Origin: Tomocerus qinae
Taxonomy: Eukaryota > Arthropoda > Collembola > Entomobryomorpha > Tomoceridae
Assembly: GCA_020055645.1 (NCBI GenBank)
Contig: CM034549.1
Coordinates: 29,347,930 to 29,411,929 of the forward strand
Length of the DNA stretch: 64,000 nt
Direction of reading: 5' to 3'
The translations under genes and the position numbers were made by a program. Every line of letters begins with the position of its first letter. Within the stretch, counting starts at the first letter, position 1. Shown piece by piece: positions 40,501 to 53,700 of the stretch. Under the pieces are notes generated by a model that was not told where the DNA came from, did not search any database, and saw nothing but the letters and a program-made list of their open reading frames with translations.

Positions 40501-41719
40501 TTCCTGCAAGTATAATAGTAAGATTTCAAAATGAAGCTTCGATAATCAGACAAATTGAATCTTGCAATTACGCATATTTGTATAACAACATGCTTTTTGC
40601 AAGCCATGAATGTGTAATTGTAGGGAAGATGTCTTACCAAAGAAAATTGAATTTGCCGAGATACGTAAAAAGTCAAGGCAGGTAGATACTGATTGAATAA
40701 AGGATTTTTCAATGTAGACATAATTTTAGCATATCTACGTATTAGATTGTAGGACATCTGGACAACAAAATAAGTAATGATATTTACTTGCTCCAAGGAC
40801 TAGTTTGTAAGAAAAAATTCTTTGAGTAGAGATACAAAATTATATCAATGCTGTCTTTGTTGAATAAGAGATATGCTTAGAGCTACCCTATTTTATAGTA
40901 TTTACGTGTCTCTTTTCCTTATTAGCATTTACTGTTGTATTTTTTCACAAATAATTTTCTAAAGCATTACAAAAGGCAGCAAATGTTCTGGGAGAATGCA
41001 ACTCTACAGTTGCTGATTGCCGATGGAGATGGAAGGAAGTAGGTTCATTACGGTGTTTGTCACCGTTGTACCTAGACATACGCCTTACTTTCATTTGAAC
41101 TATAGTAAATGCTACTGGATTATTTTTAATATCACTACTTACATTTGTATAGCACAATATTGTAGTACTTTACCATGGTTTGCATGCAGTCAAAATTTCA
41201 TGTTTCAGGCGGTATACCCACCCTACCCACCTGCACAAAGTAGTATTGATTTGGTCATTTCCATTGCAAGAAATAATTTCCAATCTTATTACATTAATAC
41301 CCATATTTTGTGAAGATTATGTAATTTGTTACTTATCCATTTAATTTTAGTCTACTATATGTTTCTACATTAATAGTAGAATTTTACATACATTTTCTTA
41401 CATACTATCCGTAATTATTATTACATTTGTTCTGCTGTATATCAATTAGTACTACATATAATGCATTTCCTTATTTCCTAAAATTGAATACAGCATTGTT
41501 CCTCAAAATATTGTAAATCTGTGTCCGATAATTATAATTGTCATTGTCATCAGCGTCATCATCATTATCATCATAATTTTCTTCTTCACTATCAGTATCT
41601 TTGGCAGTGGGGAATTTCCACAAATTCTTCGACGTAGAAGAAAAGGATGCTTCAGTAGCAGTTGTTGAATTCTCAATGTCTGCATCCCCACTGTAATCCA
41701 CATCCTTGGAAAGTTTATG
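37521..41719. other. Intergenic; contains an in-frame extension of the next gene
   Basis: About 4.2 kb, very AT-rich, between the RPL7 start and the stop of the RapGAP-BTB gene. The RPL7 promoter must lie just above 37520. Short open frames (for example at 40485-40796 and 41017-41313) show nothing recognisable. The right end, 41471-41719, is open in frame with the upstream coding exon and is discussed as a possible readthrough extension. Confidence 0.45.
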
Positions 41720-44700
41720 TTATAGACCATAATCGAAAGATTCCGAGAAGCGAGAATCTTGCTTCTGTAAGCGTTGCTGACATGCCTCAAGGTACGATTC
41801 TTGAATACGGTACATGCCTGAGTTGGCTTGAAACATTAGTGTTTCCAGAATCCTCTCGTTCTTAATAGCCTTGCTTGGCAGAACAATCTGAAATTGAAAT
41901 TCAAGTTAAAACACATAAATGCTCATCTCATTTTAAGTCATACCGTCAAATTAAGACTACATCATGCTTCAAAATACATTTCAATTTAAGCATAGGTTCT
42001 TTAAGGGTATTTTGAAACATTTAAGTATATATTTAAGATGAATTTCCAAACTTAGGGTTTGCAGGTTGGAGGACCTCCAGAAATTGTTAAACTGAAGTCA
42101 ACAGTAAGCAGACCTAAAACTATATCACACATCTATATAAATTACAGCACATTCATTTCACTTCGCTATTTGAACTTGTCTTGCTCATTTCTATTGGTAT
42201 TCTTTACCCCGCAACAACGCATTTGTCGACCCTGGACTTATGTAGTGAAGAGTTTCGGATGTCTTAATTGTGTACTGATCACATATCGATTATGTACATT
42301 CACCTCCTGCATTTTATTCAGTAGTAAATCATGAAAACTAAGCTTAAATTACAAATGAGAACATCGTTACACCTGTCTTTGATTTGTTACGGCTACCTAC
42401 TCTCTTAATAGAAGCCTATAAATAGCCTTCAACGTTTTTAAAATATTAACTACAGAAAAACTAAAAATTTCCTTTCAGAAAACATTTTTAGTGGTAACAA
42501 TTAAGGAAAAGTCTATCTAACTGTTCTTTCACTTAATAAGCAATTCTTCGTTGATATAATACCTTGGAAGTTGATCTACCTTAAGTGTATCTAGAGAAAG
42601 CCCGCTTCCGCTGGCTAGTCTAGAGCTAACTGTAATTCTAAGAATGGAAGTAGGGAACATCCTTTGGATCGCTAGGAAGGAGACAGAGTTCCTCAAGTAG
42701 AAACAGAAACTGTTGCACAACTTTTCTCCCGAATCCGGTCTATATGCTCATTGTGGCCGGAGTGTGCCAAAGATTCTGCTCCTCCCTTAGAATCTCCCAG
42801 TTTTAGCATTATTAATAGTAATCGTGTAAGACAAAAGGCTTTACATACTACACTAAGGCTAAAGGCTACAAAATATATTTTGGCGATTTCAATGTACACA
42901 CAAAAAAGTGGAATAATCCTAGAGAAGTGTTTTATCCCAACTTGAGTTTCCCATAGGATGTAGGCACCTTTTATTGTTGGTAATTGTAGCTATGTGTGAT
43001 GTTATTTAGTGCAAGGTAGGTTGGGCTATCCTTATGTACTTATGGTGATGTGCTATAGGTATTAGGGTAGACACCAGGCAAGAACAATGTAATGGGGCAG
43101 AATTGAAGTAGCACCTAAGCGAATAGCAATTACCTTGATGAGATCTTGAGGCGAAATGCGGTATAGTTTTAGGTCGCGTGCAAGTCTCTCCATAGTACAT
43201 TTGAACTCTATTTTGGCATCAATTTTGGATGTGGCAGGACGGCTACGAATTTTATGGCGAGCCCATGCGAGCATGGCTTCGAATTTACGTATCTCAGCTA
43301 CTTCTAAGTTGCGGCTCATGACCATCTGCACCATCGATTCGGAAAGACTTAGGAAGTCAACGCAGTCAAATAGCTGCAAGAAACGAGAGAAACAAATCCG
43401 GTACATATTCACAGAATTCTCACTTTACTCGAACATGTTTTAAAATAGACCATTAATGACTGTTTCTGCTACACTTTGTTCTTTTCGACAACTGCGTTTC
43501 ATTACTTTTCATGTCTTTCCCTTCCACAATAATCTCATAGTGTCACACACTTCCTTTCCACTAAATCACTATCCTCTACTCACTAACTCCTACTGCCTCC
43601 AATAAATAATAATAAGTCTTGACTTAAGCACACGCTTAGCCTTTAAATCAAAGCCTACAGCAAACCAAGTCAAACCCGCCCTGCTTCATTACCCACTCTC
43701 AAAAACCAAGAAAGCAGTTTTATGTATTTTCAAATCATACACCTGGGAAAATAATAGTGGCTGCCCCAAGGCGGGCTAAATTTCTATAGCAATATATTTA
43801 TCGTAGATACACAGGTGAGGAAAGGACTGTATATTACCATTGAAATGATAAGGACAAACTCTGGGACGAATCGTCCCAGATCATGGTACCAATCCAAATT
43901 CAGTTAGGAACTCATTTTCATTCGAATGATCATAAAGATATCATACAAACTGATAGTCATTTAGTTTCCAAATTAATTTGAAGTACTTAATACCTATGTA
44001 TCGAGATTAACGTAAAAGTTTTAAAAATTAAACTCGCAATGCAATTTATGCAATGGTACACGCAATAATTGCAATCATGGAAATCTGCAATCCCATTGGC
44101 TAAAAAGACAAAATGCATCCACCAATGAAAAGAGGCTTCAACCTCGTTTTTTGACAGTTTCAATTCCCTAAATGCTAAAGTACGATTCTAAATAATAGCA
44201 ACTCGAGTCTCACTGGGCAGCGGGGCAGGTGCTATATTTTTGTAATCCACCCACAGTACCACTTGACTCATTGGCCCCAAAACCCACAGGCGTGAGTTAA
44301 GCGAAATTCCTGAGGAATTTCATTCTGAAATCGACACTATTAATCTACTTAATCTACAACATTTCAACCGGCCGACCATTTTAGTCACCGGCTATCAAAG
44401 ATTTTCACCGGAGTGCATACTCCAACCTTAGCTCCGGAGCAATGGGAAGGTGCTTAATGTTCATGATCCTCAGTCTCATTCTCAGTTGCTCCAAACTCAT
44501 TGACCTGACCCCATGTGCACCTCTATCAGGATTAAGCGAACTTCTTAAGGAAGTACAACCTGAAATCGGCACTTTTAAATTATAAATGCGACACCTAAAT
44601 CAGTAGTCAACGAATGCATTAACTATTAACTGAAAAGCCTAGGCTATATTTGAATGAGGAAGTTCTACGAACAAATTGATTTTTTTAGCCTGGAGCCACC

Positions 44701-47700
44701 GCAAAGTCAGAATAATAAAATCATGTAAAGATAAATGCAATTTATAGACGCCAAAATTATCGAGGTTTAAATCCACTTAAACCATATGCACTCTTCCTGT
44801 AGGCTTGGAAAATAAAATACTGCAGCAGAACCTAACCATCGCTAATTCAAGCAATAGCCAATAGACTAACCGGGGGACCAACTCTGGGACAAAAATTCAT
44901 ATTTTTGTCCCAGAGTTTGTCCCCCGAAATAATGGTCCTTTCCCCACCTGTGTATAAGCAAAACAAGCGTCACTATAGAAATTTAGCCCGCCTTGGGCTG
45001 CCCCAAAATCATTCCAATCACACACATAAACTAATACGAATCATTACAATCAAAACCACTAACCCACACAATAAATTGACATATTTTACAATCAAAAAAG
45101 TCGAACTAATCTAAAAGTCATTTAAATTGCTTTTGAAACACTGCAAGTTCTGAGTTATTCTATGACAGTGCAACTTGTTGATAGAAAGAGCCATATAATT
45201 ATTATACTACGTTAATTGCATTTTACATTATCTAGATTGGGAAAAATTAAACAATAATAAACTTTCTTTTGTTAATGGCCAAATCATGACTGTACATGAT
45301 TATTACAAATGTAGTAATGTTATTTATTGTTTTCACAGACTTACCTGGTAGGCTCGTGTCTCAACAAAAGCCAGTATCATGTTGACAAGTTCCGAGGCGG
45401 ACGTGTACCTCCAATAATAATTCTCAAGTGAACACAGCATACCACAAACCTAGACAGACATTACAAAACATAATCAAATTACATTAGGGCTAATCATCAA
45501 AACATGTTTACGCATTACGATGATCAACAACTTAAACGAAAGCATAACATCTGAGGATGTTATTTATTACACCCGTTGTACTTCTCTCTAATGTTTATTT
45601 AGTTTTAGAAAACCTAGACAAGTAACCTGCATCAAAACAATGTGATCCTTTATCTTCAAAATATGTCATGAAAATAAGAGTATGATTGACAATGAACATC
45701 TTTATGGCTACAGCCATTTAGTCATTCAATTCACCAAACCCTATTTTGAATAAGAATATAGAATAGGGCGCTACAAATTAAACTATATAAAATTTTTCCA
45801 TATGAAACTTTTATATGTGAAAACATGACATGGTGAAAGTCATGGCTTTCATAGGTGAAAGTTTGTGTGTGATTTAGGCTTTTTAACGTTGTTGCGTCCC
45901 ACCCGGCTACAAAGGCTTTCATCAGCTTTAGGGATAACAGCTTTCATTATGAACTCATTTAACGTAAAGAAAATTCACAATTAGGTAGATTGAAATTGTT
46001 GTTTATGGAAAAACAGAACTGCTAAAAACAACGGGTATTAGCAAGCAGCGAGAGAATACAGGCACAATATTACATAAGTATAATGATTTTGGTAGGCCAC
46101 ATTGCATTGACCGGATAGCGTATCCATAATCGGATCAGATTCTCATTCTCATGAACAATTTGTGTTTCCGATTTCCGACACAATGAATGCGTGCTTGTAC
46201 TTAATATACTATTTAGAACCTATGTTCATTGTTACACAGTTTTGTTACGCTGCTACACTACCATTGCTGTTACGAATACAATTTAGGCATACACTAAGGT
46301 CCTTATTAAAACAGGACATCATATCATGGGAACAATTATGTCCACGTCATTAATTTCAGGAAACTCTGAAATGACACGAACACATTACCAAGCCATCGTA
46401 CGTTAATTAATCATTAAACCGAAGCAAGAGTTTACAATTACAAAAATCATCGTGCATGTCTTTCCAAAAAGAGTAAAATACCAATAAACAAGCAACTATT
46501 GCTCGCTAAATAGACTTTGCATCGAACGTCAGCGATTTTAACTTTCAGACAAAGGAATTTGTGTCCTCGCATAGAAGGATGGTGTGTGCTTACACCATTA
46601 CTGTATCTGTAGTTGGTAGTACTGCACTGTAGCATGTAATGCTATTTATACTTTCACATTTGAAGATTGCAATTCTTTGAAAAGCTTAGGTTAGTCTTGA
46701 CAGAGATTATATCTGTACATTTTAAGTCATATAAAATAATATAGCATCATCACTACCATCAAGTGTAGAATGAGTGCTTGTTTGAAATAATATTCAATGG
46801 AGAATTTTGGGATTTTTCGTTGGTTTTATCGGTACAATTGAGTCCTTTACTAATAAAACTCAGATATCCTTTTGCGAAAAAGGAGTTGTGGTGTAAGCAT
46901 TCAAAAAGTGTAAATCAAGTGTAGTAAATACATAGACAACTCTTACGAAGTACCATAATAATTTACCATAATAATATAAAGTAAAACCCATTCATGTGGT
47001 AGTGGCATAAACTTATTCAGTGATAAGGGCAGAATGGAGAAGGTAACAGGTACTTTACATTTAGTTTCTTAATGATGTAGAGACTCACCACTTCAATACG
47101 GAGAAATTGTTTGGCATGATGGAAGCAAGCTTGGAGTAAATCTGGTAGATCGTAATGCTCGGCAGCACAAATAAGTCCTGGTATATTGGCACACGTTAGG
47201 GGGCATGAACCCGTATGTAAGTAATCCAACAGGAGACGAAAGGTGTCTTGATCAAACTCAATAATCATGAACTACAAGGAAATGCAATTAAAATCAGAAT
47301 GGTGAACACAAAACCAACTATCATGTTGCCCCTTAAAACTTTCTTCGCATCTAGAATTGCTGAGATCTCAAAAGTAATCACAACCTCAGCTCTCCTTACA
47401 TCATTAGCAAAAAACTCGAGCATTTTCCGTCGTTATTCAACAGTCTTTCCCTCATTTCGACCCAAATAACCAATGTGTAACAAATATAAGATTTACTACA
47501 TGATAGAATGAATGAGGCTGGGAATAGAAAACGGTATTATATCCCCCTTTTGTGAATAGACACAGTCTTGCCTATTTTAATTCGGCACGTCTTAGAAGCT
47601 AAAGATACCGGCTGCATATACTTAGGACTAAAATTGAATTGTCAATGATATGACCTAGACTTCATTAAAAACCTAAGCTGCACCCGGAACCTATTTGAAT

Positions 47701-50700
47701 AGACAATCCTGAAAATGTGTCTTTTCAGGAGATTTCTAAACAAAAAACGAAAATCAAATTCCCTCACTTATCCTCTATTGCTGGGAAAAGAAAATATTGT
47801 TTTCGAATGTCCTCTATACATATGTAAATTCTTGCAACATTGTTATTTTCAATAGAGTATATAAATGAATAAAAACCTGGGAGTTTTGACAATGGGCTAG
47901 AGAAATAAATAAATAAAGTGAAAGGAAGTTCCCACCTCAGTTTGGGCCAGTTTTGCGCGATCAACTTTCTGAGCGTCAGCACAAACAGAAAGTCTTGGCA
48001 CTGCCAATTGCGGTTTATCTTTCCCTGTATCTTTATCTTTGTTTTCTTGCGAACAGTCTTGAGAGGAGCTCCACTTCTTCTTATCTTCGGCTGCCAATTG
48101 TTGTTGTTGATTCGCTTTACTCCGAGAACGACCCCAACCAGCCGTTAGACTTCCAAGGCGAGAAAAGGCGCGCATCACCATTGGCGAAGAAGGAACACTT
48201 TTTGGCCTATGAATTACGAAAACATTATTTTCCTGTTTGATTTAAATCATCGTTCCGAAAGAGTGTCTCTAGTATCTCCAATATAGACAGAATACAAATC
48301 CTTGGGGCACGTAAATAAGAGAAACATCTAATTTTCTCGCAGTAAAAATGTACATCATATGAGTATGCTTGTTTAATTTTTTGCTCTCGTTGAAACGCTG
48401 GATCTGAATTTCAATTTGTGCAGAAAAGAGTACCTTGGCATGTCTGTAACGTATGGATATGCCTTCGTATAATATGCATAGCATCCATTCAATACCTTAC
48501 TCACTTTTTCAGGAGACTAGGATGCAGTACTCAAAAATTCACAGTAAGATTTCTTGAACAATAACTTACAGGTGAAGTTTAATATGTAAGGAAAAGGCAA
48601 GGTAGATAGCAGATGTTGCACATATACTGAAGAAATAAAGAAAACTTGAGTTTTCCCCGATGTATTTCCTTTTCTTTTCTTTGCAGAATTGATGTGGGAC
48701 TTGGATTGTGTCTCGCTCCCCGCTCACCAACAACACAGCTTAGGAAATGGAAGGAAGTGGAATGGAAATGCATACCGAGGAAGACGAAAGGAATAAAGGT
48801 GAGGTACTAAATCTAAGCGACTACATGAAATTCCCCTTAAACGCCAGACAAACCTAAGTAAGCAACTTTCAACTTGTAATCATACAAACGGAGTATAAAC
48901 TTGTTCTTTCATTCCCCTAAAACATAGTAATGTGCGAGTTTTTGTTGCAATTGCATTCAATGGATATTAGAAGTTAGTAAACCTACCTACAGGTAGTTAT
49001 AATGCAAACTGTCTACCTATCCAGAACACATTCTGAAAGTGTACAGCAGTAACAAATATTTCAGAAATACAAATGTATCATATTTATGTACATACTACAT
49101 ACCTACATTATGCATAATGCATTGCTGGGAAAAAGCGGCGTAAACATAAAGATCCGAAAAGTTCCTACCTGGGTGATTCAATATCTGGGACTTGTAAAAA
49201 ATTTGAAGACTTTGGTCTACTCTGCGGAGAATGAAGCGTGGGCACAGCGCGGGCCAACAACTCTGCAACGGGAACCTGAGGTGAACCGAAACCCGTGGAA
49301 ATCCCGTAGAGCATCTCCTGAAAAACCCTGAACCCGAAATAACACAGCCAAGTCAACATAAATAAACATATATGCACGTCATATTATGATCAATAACATA
49401 ATATTCCCAGCACCGCTTTTCCCCTATAATGTGAAAGTGAGTATTACGAACATAGAGACAATATACAGTGAGTACAACACAAATATCTCCAAATGCGAGT
49501 GAAATTCCAATACCCAGGTACCCAAGTCAAGCGAAGAGTACCTCAGTCAATATTCATAAAATAAGTTACTGTTCAGAGACTCCATAAATTAATACCATAA
49601 ATCAATAAACATCAAAAACTACGCTAGACACAGAAGTAGAAAGTTCATAGATCATACACAAACAGCACATAATATGTAATTGTATAATCGTATAAAATGA
49701 AAACGTTCCTCATTTCATATTAGGCATAAAAATCCAAGACGCACAGAAGTTGAGTTCAATTTACCAATTGATTTGGCTATTTTTAGATAGAAAGATATAA
49801 GCATTGACAGAGCATTCCAGTTTTTACCGCAGAAGCCTTGTAGGATCTTGGATCTTGCATTCCACGACCAATTATACAGAATGCACATCGTAGCCAGATA
49901 ACGAATCAACGTTTCTCAACTGAGAAAACACTTGCCTGGAACGAACACCAAGAATCGCTCGTACTCCATACAGTTTCGATTTCTGCTTTCCTTGTCCTAC
50001 CATAAACACGACGTCAAAGAGAAGAAGTTGAGGCTCTTCCGAGTTCAAAAAGTATTTCGTAAAGTCCTTAGCCAGTTGGTCATAACCTGCTATTCAATTC
50101 ATCAATAGTTTCCAATCAAAATCTAATCCTCCTACCTTTTCCCTCATCTATCCTTTATTTAATTCATCAGAAACTACTTACTTTAGAAATAACTACTTGC
50201 TTCCTACTATATTCACTACTCATTCTCAGGTGTCGTAAGGTTCAGTCTTCGGGTGACATAATAAGCTTTTCCGTCTCAATTTTTTAATTGAAAATGCTAA
50301 AATATTTCACAAACACAGAACTTTCCCTCTCTATTCAATGTAATATGAATTATTTAAATTTTTCGCCCAAGAGAGAAAATTCCTTTATTTTATTTTTTAA
50401 ATTAAATTGATCATTTTTAACTGATAGGCACAAACTATGCATACAATTAAAATAATATCAATGAATTTTGCAAAAGGTTATTTCGTAAGAAAAGACAAAA
50501 ATGTCCAGAGAGATTCCAACTTTCTCTCAATACTATTGATTTCAAACTTTCATCGGTAAAATTACGTGCGTGTTGATAAAAATCGTAGTAAAAGTATTGG
50601 TGAAAGTTTCTAATGGAATCAAAAGAGAAAGTTTTTCATTGAATTTGTTCACGACATACTGTACTTAGAGTTATTGCATAGTATTTTATTATTTTTCGAA

Positions 50701-53700
50701 CAGTCTGGTTTTTTAAAAGATATTTATGTCACCCGACTATTATGTATCAAGTCTACTATTTAATGCTACAAAGTTTAACTACAAACTGATTTTCAAAAAT
50801 AGGCAGCTAAGCTAACTGATATACTGGTGGGTGTACTAAATGAGTATGGTAGGTAATTCAAATCTAAACTACTGAAATTCAAAGTTACAAATGGATATGA
50901 CTAGTGTCTATGGTGGTTTCTCTACTGAAGATAATAAGGTGAATGTGGTGTTTTTGATGCTGTGGTATTTCAATTCTAATGGGTGTACTTTACATTACAT
51001 TTTCTATATAGCTCTACTGCTAATTCATCTTGCAAACATTCGTTTAGGTTAGATATGCATTATTCAATTAGAATTCATTCACAAAAATAAACTTTACTCC
51101 ACCAACCTTCAAACTGATCCCGAACAGAGTCCAGAAGTGGACTGGAAGGTCTCATGTGTCCAATAGGACGCCAGGATCCTCGTCTAGAATAGTTTGAGAG
51201 ATTAATTTAATAATATATTCCTATTGTCATGCAATACTATTTGACATAGCGAACCCGGTTGACTAGACAGAACAGTCAGGATATAATCACCGGGATGACG
51301 ATAATAAAAGATGGCATGACGCAGGTGTGTCTGTGAAATTCCCATTTCTTTAAATTCACTTTAATGTATTTTAAAACTCAGACTTTGCCAAAATGTTTTC
51401 TTAACTCGAAAGAACTGAGTGAAGGAGCAAATGAAAAATAAGAGACAAATTGATCCATCAATAACGATGAGAAATGATGACATAAAAACATGACATAATA
51501 CAGATGGATATTCTGATCAAAGCAAAAATAGGAGAAAGTCAGTGAAAGCATTACAAGGCTTTATTATATCTATATTACTACGTTTTATATCCCAATATAT
51601 ACCTTTTGTATACAATAGTCTTTCATAGAGCATATCGTCATCGTCAGTCAGCTGACCGAGCTGACAAGGCGTAAGCATTCTTACACATTATAGTTACCCA
51701 GTTTGGAAATTTTGTTAGAATTCAAGAAAGGATGGGGTAAGAGTATATTGCGGTAGCTGTCACAGGAAGTAAGAAAGAGTAGAAATAAATGATAGTTGGA
51801 GGAAAGGCTGAGCCGCCCATAACGGCTCTACACACGTAAGTAACTCGCGAAATAAGTGAATAGAGAGTTGCTTGCTTTATGAAACGTGCGTGGCTGTATT
51901 TCCCGACTCTAGTAAATAGATCTGGGAAATATGAACAGGAAGACGAAGAGAGGCATAATAAAAGGACAGAGATACCTGTAGGGTTTTGGTATTTGTCCCG
52001 TCTCAGCATGATTCTGTAGATTGGCCACAATGTCTTCCAGCATCTGTGACCGCGTTCTCTCCTGCATCCGGGCGAACTTAGGAGCAGAGTAAGAAGCACG
52101 CTCGCCGTTCACTATCTTCGTCAACATCCACTCTCGAAACATGGCACCCTATAAAATAACAAGTAATTCCATTTCACTAATAGTCACTTCCTCTATCATA
52201 CTACTCCCAAGGAGAGCATTTTATTACGTGATAATACCGATAGCAATCATATCCTCAATATCTCCCGTAATTTTATTGACGACAACGAAAGCAACTCTAA
52301 AACATCCGTTTCCTTTCCACTGAAACACTTTGAAGTATTTTATCTAGTCCGGATGTCTGCACACATAAGTCAAAGTAATGTCACAGTAATATAATCGCGA
52401 GAATAATTAAAATTCGTGTACTTTCGTTGTTGACATAACGGAAACATGACTAAAAACATCCGCTTCCTTTCCTTTGAAAATATTTAGCGAATTATTTTGT
52501 TTAGACACAGAGGTTCAAGCAATTCTAGAATAAAGCATAAATTGAATTCACCTGAACATTCTAGAAACCTACAAGTAATCACAGACAAGCAACTCAACAC
52601 AAAATTTACAAAGACATCTGGATAGAAACATGGCAAATCTTTTAAGTACATGGGAAAAGCTTTTACTCAGCATTTATGTATGCAAATAGTCATAATTAAT
52701 TTCTAAGAAGAAACTTATTGGCACAATTGGTTGTTATAAAAGAGAGTAAAATCAAGTCAGTAAAGTCATAACAAATATTTGACTAAACTACATAGTAATT
52801 TATTTCTCAACATCAAATTCATTAGTTAGAATTTGTTTATCGTTAGTGTTCCTAAATAAGAAACTCTCTAATATTTCCAGACAACTAAATACAACAACTA
52901 CAGAGTCAGCCTTTTTAGCAAGGAACAACATTTATACAAAGAGATAGATGAAATAAAGTTTAGAGGAGGATCCCTTCCATCTGTAATTATGCTTTCTCTG
53001 TAGATCTACAAATTCCATCCATTAAGTCATCTAAAGTAATATTACGCATGGTGCAGATAGTGCAGAAAAGAAGACGCCATTAGAGTTACAATGTGAACAT
53101 AAAACATCCACGTACATAATTAATCCGACCATTTCAGCTTCCACTAAGCTTGTTACTAATGGATTTTGTACGAAATGCACATACATATTTACTTCGTTTA
53201 AGTGTTCTTTTATATTAACCGTCTTCTGTAGTTTTATCTGTAGTAGGAGCATAGACACATTCACCCAACTGTGTTCAGTACACAATATAAAGTAAATATG
53301 TACTTAATAATAAACAGAAGAAATAGAGCGGCTAAAATGGGAGACATATACTACTATACCATTAACTCCGTACACTATAGCTAGTACTTGATAAAAAAGA
53401 GTTAAACAGTACATGAAACCTTTTTCAGTCACTACATTAGGTTTTAGTACATCGTGTTTCATTTATTAAGAAATTATTTCTATTTCTACCGCTGTACACT
53501 GTACAGCAAAGAGGAAGAGACTACAATTCGAATTATGTTGAGAAGACAGAGTCGGTTGCTACATAAAATGTAAATGTAACTATCAATTTGCTGTACATTT
53601 GGAAAGGTAAACTCTAGAGACATAGATTTAAAAAAAATCTTGCTTGTTACTATTACTGTATATACGTATATATGGTAGTAGTAGTTATCTTTGTTGGGGT

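Noticed and set aside
41503-41790. Second minus-strand frame overlapping the last RapGAP-BTB exon
   Set aside because: It is out of frame with the conserved BACK-like residues and reads through the Asp/Asn-coding microsatellite in another phase; a shadow.
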